This document shows, piece by piece, positions 1 through 11,273 of a DNA stretch of 64,000 nt. Source of the DNA: Anaeromyces robustus (taxonomy: Eukaryota; Neocallimastigomycota; Neocallimastigomycetes; Neocallimastigales; Neocallimastigaceae); assembly GCA_002104895.1 (NCBI GenBank), contig MCFG01000299.1, positions 1 to 64,000 on the forward strand. Reading direction: 5' to 3'. The notes under the pieces are model-generated. The model was not told the DNA's origin, did no database searches, and worked only from the letters and a program-made list of their open reading frames with translations. Numbering within the stretch: the stretch's first letter is position 1; each line of letters begins with the position of its first letter. The translations under genes and the position numbers were made by a program.

Positions 1-35
1 GTAATTTCAGTAGCTATCCTACGTTCTTCCCAGAC

Positions 36-3000
36 ATGAAGAAAGAAGTACGATATATGATAAACAATATGGGTGGACCTGCCTATGAATGGGCTGCTAA
101 ACTATGTGAACGTTATCCTGCCTTTCTAAGCAACTCGACAGAATTTATTAAAAGACTTCGTAACACTTTTGGAGACCCTGACTTAGATTACCACCATCAA
201 AGTCAATTCAGAAGACTCCGTCAACATGGTATTGGAAACGCGATCGATTACGTAAACGAATTCCGCCGTCTAGCTGTTTTCGTCGAATCAGATGAATCCT
301 TACTTATGGACACTTTCTACCATGGTTTAGACTCAAGAGTGCAAGACCGTTTGGATAGTATCTTTCCGCTACCAGATAACTTAGATGATCTTGCCCGTTT
401 AGCCATTCGTTTGGACAGACATTTAGCTGCACGTACTAGCCGAAATTCCCGTACATTTTCCAATCAAGCCACATCTAATACGAGTTCTAATAATAATAAA
501 TTTCGTAACAATACACGCAACAAGAATAATAATAACAATAACCCGCCAACTAGATGTGCTTATTGTAGACGCCTTGGACACACTGAAGATAACTGCTTTC
601 GCCGTCAAAAGGACATAAGAAATCAACAACAAAATTCTTCTAATAATGTTAGCACAATTTTTTGTAAGGACCCAAAAAATAAACAACCTGGTCTGACACT
701 TAAAGACTCTTCCAATATGGTTAATTCAATTCCTTGTATGTACCCACAAAATGAACAATCTGGTCCAATTCTTAATTTCAATATACACCATGATAATAAA
801 ATTATTGATGCGCCACTTTTATTCGATACTGGTGCTTGTAAGTCCTTTTTAAGTAAAAATTTTGTAGAAGAAAATAATATCAAAATAATTAAAGATAAAA
901 ACTTAAAACAAGTTAATGGTATTAATGGATCTTCCGTTGTTTTTGGAAAAACAGAACCACTAAAACTTAGCTATGAAAATCATTCTAGTGACACTACCTT
1001 TTATATTATTCAATTAGAAAACTATGTAGGAATCATAGGTTACGATTACATATTAAATAATAAGCCACACATTTACTACATTGACAATACATTACGATTA
1101 CAATTTGCTGATGAATTATCCGAACATAATAATGTTAATTTAATTAAAGATTTTATTTCTACAGATGAATTGTATGATTCAGACGAAGAAGAATTAAATC
1201 CTAAAGAAGAAACACAATCCAAAATTCCTGAAGAACTTATGGAAATTAAAGAAGTTTTTGATGAACGTAAACCAAAGGAGCTTCCGCCACATCGCATTTA
1301 CGACTGCGCCATAGATTTAAAACCTAATACTATACCCTTCTATAGTAAAATTTATTCATTAACTGTTGAAGAAGAAGAATGTTTAAAGATTTATCTTGAA
1401 GAAAATCTTAGATATGGTTTTATTCGACGTTCTAAATCACCTTTTGGAGCCGCAACCTTTTTTGTCCCCAAGAAAGATGGATCTCAACGTTTGGTAATTG
1501 ACTACAGAAATCTAAATGACGCCACAATCAAGAATGCCTATCCTTTGCCTCTGATTAGAGACTTATTAGATAGAGTTCAAGGTTGTACCGTCTTCTCTAA
1601 ATTAGACCTACCAGGAGATTATAATTTGGTTCGCATTCGTGAAGGGGATCAATACAAAACTGCCTTTCGTACCAGATACGGACACTTTGAGTACGAAGTT
1701 ATGCCTTTCGGTCTTACCAACGCCCCAGCCACATTCCAACACTTTCTTAACGATATACTCTCGGAAGTCTTAGATAAATTCGCCTTTTCTTATATTGATG
1801 ACATATTAATATTTTCTAAGACTATGGACGAACACATTACTCATGTTAAGACTGTCTTAAATATTTTATTAAAAAATGGATTATACTGTAAGTTAAAAAA
1901 ATGCGAATTTTTTAAGAATCAAATCGAATTTTTAGGATATATTATTTCTAACAATGGAATTTCTATGTGCAAGGACAAGGTCGACGCTGTTTGTAAATGG
2001 CCCATACCTAGGAACGTCAAAGAAGTGCAACAATTCTTAGGATTAGCCAATTTTTACCGCCGCTTTATTAAGGACTTTTCTAAGATTGCTCAGCCACTTC
2101 ATAAACTAATACGTAAAAACGTTCCTTTCAATTGGACTAAAGAACAAGACCAAGCCTTCGCCCTCATTAAGGAGAAATTCACGTTCGAGCCTATTCTTAG
2201 AATTCCTGACCACTCTAGACCATTTATTTTAGAAACCGATGCCAGTAATTTCGCAATTGGTGCGGTACTCTCACAGTACGACAATAATAACGTTTTACAT
2301 CCCTGCGCCTTTATGTCCAAAGGGTTAAAAAATTCCGAAACAAGATATGACGTATATGATAAGGAACTTCTCGCCATTATTGCCGCCCTTAAAGAATGGA
2401 GAAATCATTTACAAGGTGCAAAATTCCCTTTTAAGATTTATTGCGACCACCGTAATCTCAAGTTTCCTAAAAGAGCCGATTTATTATCCGATCGTCAAAT
2501 TCGTTGGTACGAATTCTTATCAAAATTTAATTACGAAATTGTATACAGAAATGGAGCCTCAAATAAAAAGGCAGATATTTTATCGAGACGCCCAGATTTT
2601 TTTGTTGGACTTATTACTTCCTCTGTTAATAACTGTGATTTTTTCGATAATATTAAAAATCTTTACTCAAGCAATCCGGAAATATTAAAGATTATTGATT
2701 TAATTAAAGGTAATAACAATAATAATAAAAATTTTGAATTAATTAACGATATTTTATATTATAACTATAGGATTTATTTGCCTAAGGAACTCCGCCATGA
2801 CATTATTAATCAATATCATTCCAATCCAGTAGCTGGACATTTTAGCAACAAGAAGACAGAAGAATTACTCGCAAGATATTATTATTGGCCAAATTTAAAT
2901 GAAGATGTCGATACCTTTGTAAAAAATTGTATTCGCTGCGCCACAACTAAAGATAAAAATCATGCGCCATACGGACTTGTTCAATTATCCGATACTCCTT

Positions 3001-3827
3001 CCAAACCATGGACTCATGTTAATGTCGATTTTCTTACTGATCTTCCACCATCCTCTGGTTTCGACTCTATTATGACTGTTTCCGACCAATTTAGTAAAAT
3101 GGTTCACTTTATTCCTGTTTCTGGTACTCCATCCGCCGAAGATATTGCCAATTTATTCATGAAACATATTTTCTCTTTACATGGATTACCTGCTTCTATT
3201 ACATCAGATCGAGGAAGCCAATTTACCTCCCGATTTTGGAAAAAGCTTTTAGAATCATTAAATGTTAATTGCCTTTACTCGACTGCTCATCATCATCAAA
3301 GTAATGGCCAAGCGGAACGTATGAATGGTATTGTTTCCCAAGTTTTACGCTGTATTACATTTGAAAAACCAGCACTTTGGACTTATTATTTACCACTTGT
3401 TGAATTTGCAATTAATAATTCAATTAACTCTACTACTTCTCAATCACCATTTGAAATTGTTTATGGCTATAAACTTAATTTTGATCCTTTTGTTTCCTCC
3501 CAACATGCTTCTAATGTTGCAGAATATACTACATTAGATTGGTCAAGCCACTTTAATAAAATTTACAATATTATTAATAAAAATAAATTAATTTACAAAC
3601 AACAAGCTGATAAAAAACGCGCCACAGGCCCTGATTTTAAGGTTAATGACTATGTATGGCTGAATCTTGTTCCCTCCTCAAGAAGATCTAAAAAATTCGA
3701 CTTAAGACGTTTTGGCCCCTACAAAATTATTGAAATGTTATCACCGGTCACAGCTAAACTAGAACTCCCTTCCAGTTCAAGATTCTCACCAATCGTTCAC
3801 ATTGAACGATTAGAAAAATTTCATTAG
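36..3827 (+). CDS. Gag-pol polyprotein of gypsy element E1
   Basis: One continuous reading frame of 1263 codons. A retrotransposon gag domain comes first, then an asparagine-rich linker, a CCHC zinc knuckle (CAYCRRLGHTEDNC, about residues 173-186) and a retropepsin with LLFDTGA near residue 262. Reverse transcriptase follows, with YIDD at about residue 586, then RNase H, an integrase with an HHCC zinc-binding region and a DDE core (DFLTDLPP, TSDRGSQF, QSNGQAERM), and a short integrase C-terminus. The frame is open back to base 3 with no stop, so the methionine at 36 is probably internal and the true start is upstream of the window. Gag and pol in a single frame is a common arrangement in Ty3/gypsy elements. 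This is a retroelement fossil or a still-young copy; the visible part looks whole. Confidence 0.93.
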   Translation: MKKEVRYMINNMGGPAYEWAAKLCERYPAFLSNSTEFIKRLRNTFGDPDLDYHHQSQFRRLRQHGIGNAIDYVNEFRRLAVFVESDESLLMDTFYHGLDSRVQDRLDSIFPLPDNLDDLARLAIRLDRHLAARTSRNSRTFSNQATSNTSSNNNKFRNNTRNKNNNNNNPPTRCAYCRRLGHTEDNCFRRQKDIRNQQQNSSNNVSTIFCKDPKNKQPGLTLKDSSNMVNSIPCMYPQNEQSGPILNFNIHHDNKIIDAPLLFDTGACKSFLSKNFVEENNIKIIKDKNLKQVNGINGSSVVFGKTEPLKLSYENHSSDTTFYIIQLENYVGIIGYDYILNNKPHIYYIDNTLRLQFADELSEHNNVNLIKDFISTDELYDSDEEELNPKEETQSKIPEELMEIKEVFDERKPKELPPHRIYDCAIDLKPNTIPFYSKIYSLTVEEEECLKIYLEENLRYGFIRRSKSPFGAATFFVPKKDGSQRLVIDYRNLNDATIKNAYPLPLIRDLLDRVQGCTVFSKLDLPGDYNLVRIREGDQYKTAFRTRYGHFEYEVMPFGLTNAPATFQHFLNDILSEVLDKFAFSYIDDILIFSKTMDEHITHVKTVLNILLKNGLYCKLKKCEFFKNQIEFLGYIISNNGISMCKDKVDAVCKWPIPRNVKEVQQFLGLANFYRRFIKDFSKIAQPLHKLIRKNVPFNWTKEQDQAFALIKEKFTFEPILRIPDHSRPFILETDASNFAIGAVLSQYDNNNVLHPCAFMSKGLKNSETRYDVYDKELLAIIAALKEWRNHLQGAKFPFKIYCDHRNLKFPKRADLLSDRQIRWYEFLSKFNYEIVYRNGASNKKADILSRRPDFFVGLITSSVNNCDFFDNIKNLYSSNPEILKIIDLIKGNNNNNKNFELINDILYYNYRIYLPKELRHDIINQYHSNPVAGHFSNKKTEELLARYYYWPNLNEDVDTFVKNCIRCATTKDKNHAPYGLVQLSDTPSKPWTHVNVDFLTDLPPSSGFDSIMTVSDQFSKMVHFIPVSGTPSAEDIANLFMKHIFSLHGLPASITSDRGSQFTSRFWKKLLESLNVNCLYSTAHHHQSNGQAERMNGIVSQVLRCITFEKPALWTYYLPLVEFAINNSINSTTSQSPFEIVYGYKLNFDPFVSSQHASNVAEYTTLDWSSHFNKIYNIINKNKLIYKQQADKKRATGPDFKVNDYVWLNLVPSSRRSKKFDLRRFGPYKIIEMLSPVTAKLELPSSSRFSPIVHIERLEKFH

Positions 3828-3858
3828 TCGTCTGGAATCCGACTTTGGAAGAGGACCG

Positions 3859-4417
3859 TGTCAATAATATATTAATAAATATAATAAAATTATTTTTTAT
3901 TAATAATAATTAATAATTAAGATTTATTTCAAGCCTTAAACAATAATATATTAATAAATATAATAAAATTAATTTTTATTTAATAATAATTAATAATTAA
4001 AATTTAATTCAAGCCTCAAAAATAGTTTAAGAATAATTTAAATATTTTATCAATTTTATTATTAATAATTAGAATATTTTAGAAATTATTTTATTTCTGT
4101 AAAAATAATAATTATTAATGTATTAATAATATTTTTATGCTTTTAGTAATTAATCATTTTCCATTACTAATAACTCATTTTCTATTAGTAATATTAGTTA
4201 GTTTATTTATATAGTTTAAATTTAGAAAAAAAAATATAAATATGAAGAAAAATCACTTTTACATTTTTTTCTTCATAAAAGAGATTATCGTCTGAATAAT
4301 CCAAATTGAAGATTTAACCATAATCTTTATTAATTAATTTTTTATATCGATAGTTAGAAACAATTTATAAATTTAATTACTATTTAACTTTAATAAATAA
4401 TAATATTCTTAAACTAA

Positions 4418-4450
<33 letters not shown>

Positions 4451-4514
4451 AAAAATTTATTACAAGCCACATTTAATAACTTTCAGCCTATTTCGTTTGT
4501 TTAACCTTTTGATA
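3859..4514 (+). repeat. 3' LTR of E1 (family starts TGTCAATAAT, ends TTTGATA)
   Basis: The LTR starts directly after a purine-rich stretch. It is 656 bp against 557 bp for the solo copy at 4721-5277. The difference is mostly a tandem duplication of about 90 bp at its start: two runs of CAATAATATATTAATAAAT, each followed by TTCAAGCC. Its ends, TGTCAA and TTGATA, form the usual short inverted terminus with one mismatch. An A run of about 28 lies at 4421-4448. Confidence 0.85.
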
Positions 4515-5889
4515 CTCATGTAATAATAATTTTTAATAATTCATGTATAACTTCTGATTGTATGTGCTTAGCATTATTTTCTTTAGTATATATAGGTTTA
4601 TTATTTATTTATTATTATATTATTTATCTCAATTTATTAAAAAATTTTTACTGTGTTTTCTCAGAGTTACACAACAAGAATTTTGATATTATTATCATTT
4701 TATTTTATTGTGCAACCCTTTGTCAATAATATATTAATAAATATAATAAAATTTTTTTTTATTTAATAATAATTAATAATTAAAATTTAATTCAAGCCTC
4801 AAAAATAGTTTAAGAATAATTTAAATATTTTATCAATTTTATTATTAATAATTAGAATATTTTAGAAATTATTTTATTTCTGTAAAAATAATAATTATTA
4901 ATGTATTAATAATATTTTTATGCTTTTAGTAATTAATCATTTTCTATTACTAATAACTCATTTTCTATTAGTAATATTAGTTAGTTTATTTATATAGTTT
5001 AAATTTAGAAAAAAAATATAAATATGAAGAAAAATCACTTTTATATTTTTTCTTCATAAAAGAGATTATCGTCTGAATAATCTAAATTGAAGATTTAACC
5101 ATAATCTTTATTAATTAAATTTTATATCGATAATTAGAAACAATTTATAAATTTAATTACTATTTAATCTTAATAAATAATAATATTCTTAAACTAAATC
5201 TTAAATAAAAAGACAAAATTTATTACAAGCCACATTTAATAACTTTCAGCCTATTTCGTTTGTTTAACCCTTTGATACCCTTTTATGAGTTCACTATAAT
5301 TTATTTTGATTATTTTATCATTAATTTTTGTTGTACTACTCTCAAGATTGTTTCACAAAAATTTTTCTGATTCATACTTATATATATATCTAGTATATAT
5401 ATACTTTGTTTTTCATAAATTTTTTCTATATATATAATTTTATATATATAGTTTTTTTTACTCTATTTTCATCTTTTTCTCTTTTATTTTATTTTTAACG
5501 CATACAATTCCAAATTATTAATAAAATGATCATTAAAATCCTAACCCTAGTTACCTTTCTCAGAGTATCACAATGAAAAATTTTGATATTATTATCATTT
5601 TATTTTATTGTGCAACATTTTCAGTTCTCCATAAAATTTTTGATTATTTTATCATAAATTTTTATTGTACTACTCTTAAGATTGTTTCACAAGAAAAATT
5701 TTTCTGATTCATACTTATATATATATCTTTATTGATATACTTTGTTTTTCATATATTTTTTCTATATATATAGTTTTATATATATAGTTTTTTTTACTCT
5801 ATTTTCATCTTTTTTCTCTTTTACTTTATTAACTCATACAATTCCAAATAATTAATAAATTTATCATTAAAAACTTAACCCTAATTTCT
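4515..5889 (+). repeat. Repeat family R4, two units ending in CCTAACCCTA
   Basis: Two adjacent copies of a roughly 340-bp-plus AT-rich repeat. Unit 1 spans 4515-4720 and 5278-5550, split by a solo LTR. Unit 2 spans 5551-5889. Shared landmarks are TTCTCAGAGT, a stretch ending TATTGTGCAAC, GATTGTTTCACAAG, ACTCTATTTTCATC and a terminal CCTAACCCTA or TTAACCCTAA. A third copy is at 12779-13236. No coding capacity is seen. The terminal hexamer looks telomere-like but is present only once per unit. Confidence 0.75.
4721..5277 (+). mobile_element. Solo LTR of the E1 family
   Basis: TGTCAATAAT...TTTGATA, 557 bp, inserted in R4 unit 1. The five bases on each side are CCCTT (4716-4720 and 5278-5282), a typical integrase target duplication. 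The uninterrupted R4 copy at 12779-13236 reads straight through this point. It most likely arose by LTR-LTR recombination of a full element. Confidence 0.88.
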
Positions 5890-6078
5890 ATATTTTCATT
5901 AATTGTATTATTTTCATTAATTTCATTATTTTCATTATTTTCTATATGTTTATTTAAGTTATATTTGATATTTAGGTATTTCATTATTAAATTTAAATTT
6001 TTAGAATTTTCATAAACTTGCCTAGTTAAGGCAATTCTATTTAATTTATTGTTTACTAAATTTAATTTATTATTATAT

Positions 6079-6600
6079 TTAAAATCTTATATTTTTATAG
6101 AATTTACTAAATTTATTTTCCATAATCTTTTTATTTTCTTCTTTAATTTCCTTAATTTCATATTTTAAAATATTAATTCTTTCGTTTGTGATACGAATTT
6201 CTAGTTGAGAAATATCCATGTCTTTGTTATCTATAATACTTATTAATTCTTCTATTTCCATATTCTTATCATTCATTTCTATCAACATGTCTTGATAATT
6301 TTTTTTAACTTCTAGAAAAGCCTTGAACCCAACAGCCGATACATATCCTTTACACTTATTACACCGGATAGTGTAATAAGTTTTAACCTTGGTCCCATTT
6401 TGGATGATCCGATTTGAATGGAGCGGGACCAACAATTGTTTCCGTTTTTAGGTTTTCTATAGCCATTACATGGTCCCATTTTAATTTAATTTTTTTATTA
6501 TTTACGTCATTTTTTATAATAGATGGTTTTATATTAAAAAGATGATAATTAGCACAATTGGCTAATATATCATATTTTTTTTTATCTTTATTTTCAGATA
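6079..6600 (-). pseudogene. Decayed zinc-ribbon/coiled-coil reading frame, LINE-like neighbourhood
   Basis: The best open stretch (6079-6435) encodes 118 residues: a TIRCNKCKGYVSAVGF zinc-ribbon-like segment near residues 22-38, then a charged, probably coiled-coil helix rich in E, K, I and D. Coding-like sequence continues upstream in another frame to about 6600 (KYDILANCANYHLFNIKPS, KWDHVMAIENLKTETIVG), so at least one frameshift separates the halves. A histidine/asparagine-rich low-complexity frame lies just beyond (6594-6791). I do not recognise the family. Strand and spacing suggest it belongs to the same decayed element as 7002-8961. Confidence 0.4.
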
Positions 6601-7001
6601 TATAATTTCCATATTTTTATATAGATCATCCTGTTGCTTATTTTGATTTTTTTTCTTTTGTCATTATTAGGATGATTAGGATTATGATGATGATAATTAT
6701 TATAATGATGATGAGGATAATTAATATTAATAAAATTAATAATTTTATTAATATTACTGTCGTTATTTTTATTACTATTATTAATACTCATTGTTTCCTA
6801 TTAAAGTTTTGTCTTATTTTTTCACTAATATTATTTTCTACAGAAGGGTTGTGTTCTATTGGTTTTGATTTATTTTTTTTAATTTTTTATCTAAATTTTT
6901 ACGGATATTTTTCTTTTATATATATTAAATTGATTTTAGAATCCTCATTACCATTATCACTATCAAGAATCATAATATCTGGTTTATTATGATTATAATT
7001 A

Positions 7002-8166
7002 CTAATAATTATCAACATCAATAATCTCACAGTCATTATTATTATTATTAGAACTATCATTTTTATTTTTCATATTAAAAATTGTAGTAGAAGTTGAAGA
7101 CTCATTACCTGACAAAACTTCTACTTCTTTTTCTTTTCCTTTATTGATTTTTCTTTCCAATAAAGGTTCACCAGTCTTATTATCAATATATTTAAATTGA
7201 TAAGTCTTAATAATATTCTCGAAATAGGTTTTTACATTATCAGGAAGATCTTTACGATGTAGAGTTTTATTTATTCTTTTAAAAAATCCTTGCTCTACAC
7301 GTATTAAATCGCTTTTTGAAATTTCTTGATTTTCCTGATTTTTATATTCTGCGGGATTGTAGTTTTCTAAAATATTAATATTATCACTTGGATGATAATA
7401 AACTGTTTTTTTTATTATATCTACATGTCCTTTTATAAACAATTAATTCACAAATGTTACTATTAAAGGACATATCAACGATATATTTTTTTTCAATCCC
7501 TATACCTTTTAAGTAATTTTTTGCTTCACGAATGACTTGCCTATTAATTCCTTCAATATAGATTTCCCGTAGGTCTTCTGGTCTAATATTTCTTCTGGAT
7601 CTGGTAGTAAGACCTACGGTACTTTCAAGATAAATAGCAAAGCCATTTTCTTAACTTAAAAAATTGACAGAGAAAAAAATTAAAGCGGGAGAATTAGAAA
7701 AATTGAAAAAATATTTTTCAAAGTATGGTTTTGATACTCTTCCTCCCAATTTAAAAAAGCTTTTAACTAAATTTTTCCGTTTAGTAATGACAGGATTTTC
7801 TTTAATCTCTAGATTATTCTCAATTTCTTTACTGGGATTATTCTTTATAATTTTACTGTATCATTAAGTTTTTCATAATTTAGTTTTGATACACTAAAAT
7901 ATTTATTATCTCAAATATTTTTTAATTTTTTTTCAAATTCAAATGTTTTTTTATAAATAAAAGCATTCTCATTTTTATCATTAGAAGGAAAATCTTCATA
8001 ATTGGAATTTTCATTTCCTTCTAATGAATTTAATAAACATTTGACACTTAAAGATTTGGAGGCTGTTTTCTTTTTTTTTCTTTGAATTTTCTAATAAATT
8101 ATCCATAAAATACAGCTCCTTTATTGTTTTTTGTAAAGATGATTTTTCTTCATCCGAGCAGTCCAT
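7002..8166 (-). pseudogene. Decayed LINE-like ORF (degenerate)
   Basis: Several frames on the minus strand carry coding-like sequence. One segment (about 7460-7650) reads RNIRPEDLREIYIEGINRQ followed by a VIREAKNYL...GIGI...DMSF pattern. This resembles a segment found upstream of the catalytic domains in some fungal non-LTR elements, a similarity recalled rather than searched. It passes by frameshift into a 146-residue frame at 7002-7442 (starting MFIKGHVDIIKKTVYYHP) with an asparagine-rich tail. Upstream frames toward 8163 hold SKSLSVKCLLNSLEGNEN-type sequence with internal stops. No RT or endonuclease catalytic motif is visible, so the LINE assignment is inference. Confidence 0.4.
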
Positions 8167-8961
8167 TTAAAAATCATCTTTATTTTTTCTGATGAAATCA
8201 TATTTACACCAGAAATAATCCCTAAGACTGGCCGAGGTAGTTTTTAATGTAGAAGAAGATCTTGATGGAAATATTGGATAAAAAGTTTCAAAATTTATTG
8301 TAAAATTTCCACCATTTCTTTCTACATTTTCTTTTTCGATTTCTAAATCCTTATTAATATCAATTACAGCATCACCGATTTTAAATATTAGCTTATAATC
8401 TTTAAATCGGTAGTAATATTCATTTCTTATGATATTATATAAGGATTTTTCATTTAAATTTTCGTTATTGATAACGGAACAATCTTCCATTTCAATATCC
8501 ATGGAAGAAGAAGAAACAATTGCTTTTTTCGTGGTTTTACTTCTTAATTTAATATGTGGATATTTGAGTATATCCATTTCTTTTTTATCAATTTCTTTAA
8601 TTATTTCAGCAATTGTTTCTCCAGTTATTTCCTTTCCTTCATTATCACTGGAAATAACTTTTAATATTCCATTATCATATAAGTTTATTAAAAAAGCTTT
8701 ACCCATAACAGCGGTACAGCTATTTGAACATTTATTTTGGTGATGTTTACCAGTACATATAATCCGATAATCTCCATCACCATTTTTGGTTCTAGTAAAG
8801 GAATTACCGCAATTTCTGCAGGTAATCGGAAATATATTTCTTCCTTCACTATTTCTCATTTTATTTAAAATTGCCATTATATGATGTACTCCAATAAATG
8901 AAAGAATATGAACCCTTGGTTCATACGGAATTGATGTTCTTCCAATTTTTTTGGAGACCAT
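8167..8961 (-). CDS. Hypothetical zinc-ribbon protein of a repeated element
   Basis: A 264-residue frame starting MVSKKIGRTSIPYEPRVH. Residues about 48-81 hold a four-cysteine pattern, TCRNCGNSF then ICTGKHHQNKCSNSC, consistent with a zinc ribbon or nucleic-acid binding finger. The middle is lysine/isoleucine-rich and the C-terminus ends in an aromatic basic stretch (LRDYFWCKYDFIRKNKDDF). The first 54 codons recur almost unchanged at 22552-22714, so the gene belongs to a repeat family rather than to a unique host locus. It lies head of the decayed minus-strand region 6079-8166 and may be that element's first ORF. Function is not known. Confidence 0.5.
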   Translation of the reverse strand: MVSKKIGRTSIPYEPRVHILSFIGVHHIMAILNKMRNSEGRNIFPITCRNCGNSFTRTKNGDGDYRIICTGKHHQNKCSNSCTAVMGKAFLINLYDNGILKVISSDNEGKEITGETIAEIIKEIDKKEMDILKYPHIKLRSKTTKKAIVSSSSMDIEMEDCSVINNENLNEKSLYNIIRNEYYYRFKDYKLIFKIGDAVIDINKDLEIEKENVERNGGNFTINFETFYPIFPSRSSSTLKTTSASLRDYFWCKYDFIRKNKDDF

Positions 8962-9110
8962 TTTTTTTTTATTAATATGAATAAAAGAAACTTTTTTTTT
9001 TTAATTATTATAAATAAAAGGATTTTTTAATTTTTTTTTTTAATTACTGTAAATAAAAAAAAATTTTAATATTTTTTATATATACATATTATTATTTTAA
9101 AAAAATAAGA

Positions 9111-9507
9111 GGGTTAGGCTTTAAATGTTATATCTTTATTCATTTCTTTTTTGTGAATATGTAGGAGTTACATGAGTTATAAAAATTACATGAGTTAAAT
9201 GATAGTATAGGATAGTTAGTGCACCGAAATGCAAAAATATAATAAATATATAAAATTTTCATACATTAAATTAAGGTTTTTAAAGTTACGTATAACGTAC
9301 CAATCCCTTACATTAATGTATTCCACTTTTACTCTCTCTATACTATAGAATATATATATAAAAAAGTTTTTCGAAAAATAGTCTAAGTTAATTACGTGAT
9401 CGGCATTACAAAACGTAATATTTCACGTAATTTAATATATAATGTACTACTCTTCCCATAAAAGGAAACTCTCTTTCGAAAAAGGAATCTCTATATATGA
9501 AAATCGT
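9111..9507 (+). repeat. Repeat family R3, copy 1 (starts GGGTTAGGCTTTA)
   Basis: About 400 bp, clearly homologous to 10053-10428. Shared landmarks are GGGTTAGGCTTTA, ATGTAGGAGTTACATGAG, CATACATTAAATTAAGG, CACTCTCTCTATACTATAG, ATCGGCATTACAAAACGTA and AAAAGGAAACTC. No coding capacity. Its GGGTTAGG start is the mirror image of the R4 end. Confidence 0.75.
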
Positions 9508-10052
9508 ATTAGTAGACGTAATACTTATATATATATTACGTACTTACATTAAAACATTATATATATAGTAAAAAATTTCTTAAATTAATAAAGTATCTAA
9601 TAAAGCTATTTTAATAAAGTATAAAATTTATCTATATGTGTGTAGTACAATAAAAATTTTTAATATATTGAATATTCAAATTTTTTATCATTTGAATAGT
9701 ATTGAGAATATAAATTATAAACTATATCTATGAATAGTAAAAAAATAATTAAATTTTTTAATATACATCTTGAAATTATTCTATATAGTAAGTATTCAAA
9801 TTTTTGCATCTTAATACATCTCGAGAAAAAAAATTAAATTATTATATAAAAAATTTTTTATATATTAATAAAATAAATAAATTTTTTTTTTGTGTACTTC
9901 ATATATATATATAATAAAATAAATTTTTTTTTTGTTTACTTTATATATATATAATAAATTTTTTTGTTTACTTATTATATATATATAAAATTTTTTTGTT
10001 TACTTTATATATACATAAGAAAATATTTTTTTTTGTTTATATATATATAATA
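9508..10052. other. AT-rich intergenic stretch
   Basis: No gene or recognised repeat, apart from low-complexity TATA runs and several short direct repeats of a TTTTTTTGTTTACTT motif between 9885 and 10040. Confidence 0.5.
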
Positions 10053-10428
10053 GGGTTAGGCTTTAGTTTTATGTTATGACTATATTCATTTCTTATTTGT
10101 ATAATATAAAATTTACATGAGAATGTAGGAGTTACATGAGATATGTGATAGTATATAAAAGTTTAATACCGAAATACTAAATATTATAAAAATTTCATAC
10201 ATTAAATTAAGGTTTTTAAACATTCGTACAACCTTATGTTAATGTATTCCACTTTCACTCTCTCTATACTATAGCATATATATATATAAAAAGTTTTGCG
10301 AAAAAAGTTAATTACGTAATCGGCATTACAAAACGTAAAACTACACGTAATTTAATATATATAATGTACTACTTTTCCTATAAAAGGAAACTCACTTCCG
10401 AAAAAGGAATTTCTTATATATAAGAATC
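10053..10428 (+). repeat. Repeat family R3, copy 2
   Basis: Second copy of R3. It ends exactly where the MULE A left terminus begins (GGGAGAAGTGCATTTCGG), which suggests that MULE A jumped into this copy; the equivalent point in copy 1 continues into TATTAGTAGACG. Confidence 0.75.
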
Positions 10429-10504
10429 GGGAGAAGTGCATTTCGGAATCGTACATTATTGTATGTGGCTTGATGATAAAATATTTTATAGCCACATTTA
10501 TCAA

Positions 10505-10858
10505 AAATAAATAAATACATAAATAACTAAATAAAATCAAAATAAAATAAAATCAAAATAATATTTTATTAATAATCTTTTAAATAATATTTTGTTAAAA
10601 ATATTATTTAAAAAAAGACTTGTTCTGTTATCATTAAATAAATAAAACTATTATAATTATTAAATAAATAATTATTGTAATAAAGAATAAATAAATAAAT
10701 AAATAAATACATAAATAATTAAATAAAATTAAATATTATTTTATTAATAATCTTTTAAATAATATTTTGTTAAAAATTGTATATAAAAAAGGACTTGTTC
10801 TGTTATCATTAAATAAATAAAACTATTATAATTATTAAATAAATAAATATTGTAATAA
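10505..10858 (+). repeat. Tandem duplication, period 175 bp, in MULE A leader
   Basis: Two nearly identical units, marked by CTTGTTCTGTTATCATTAAA at about 10619 and 10794, embedded in AAATAAAT low-complexity DNA that continues to 11260. Noncoding. Confidence 0.8.
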
Positions 10859-11273
10859 ATAATAAATAAATAAATAAATAATTAATTAATTAATTAATTA
10901 TTAAATAATTATAATTATTAAATAAATAAATAATAAATATATAAATATTTAATAAATAAATAAATAAATACTAAATAATTAATTAATAAATAAATAAATA
11001 ATAATTATTTATTATTTATTTTTCAATTATTTAAAAAAAAACATATAAATATATGATAAATAAATAAATATATAAATAAATACTAAATAATTAATTTATA
11101 AATAAATAAATAAATAATAATTATTTAATATTTATTTAGCAATTATTTAAAAAAATATATAAATATATGATAAATTAATAATTAATTAAATAATAATTAA
11201 TAAATAATTTTTTTAATATTTTTTTAAACGGTTATTAATAAAAAAATAATTAGTTACTATATTATAATTATAA

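Larger units (their letters stand above)
1..4514 (+). mobile_element. Ty3/gypsy LTR retrotransposon E1, internal region plus 3' LTR (5' part outside the window)
   Basis: The window opens inside gag of a Ty3/gypsy element. The parts seen in order are gag, protease, reverse transcriptase, RNase H, integrase, a polypurine stretch (about 3847-3858) and a 3' LTR. Domain order RT, RNase H, integrase marks it as Ty3/gypsy rather than Ty1/copia. The 5' LTR and the start of gag lie left of base 1. The five bases after the LTR (CTCAT, 4515-4519) are the candidate target duplication, whose partner is outside the window. The visible part looks whole. Solo LTRs of the same family lie at 4721-5277 and 18689-22463. 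Confidence 0.9.

Noticed and set aside
36-41. ATG at 36 as the start of E1 gag-pol
   Set aside because: The frame stays open to base 3 and the upstream codons read like gag, so the methionine is most likely internal.
5541-5551. Telomere or interstitial telomeric array (TTAGGG)
   Set aside because: Each R3/R4 end has only one or two hexamer-like units inside a longer repeat, not an array.
6672-6992. A 106-codon hydrophobic plus-strand frame
   Set aside because: Its start is the antisense of a His/Asn codon run and the rest is T-rich; coding character is on the other strand.
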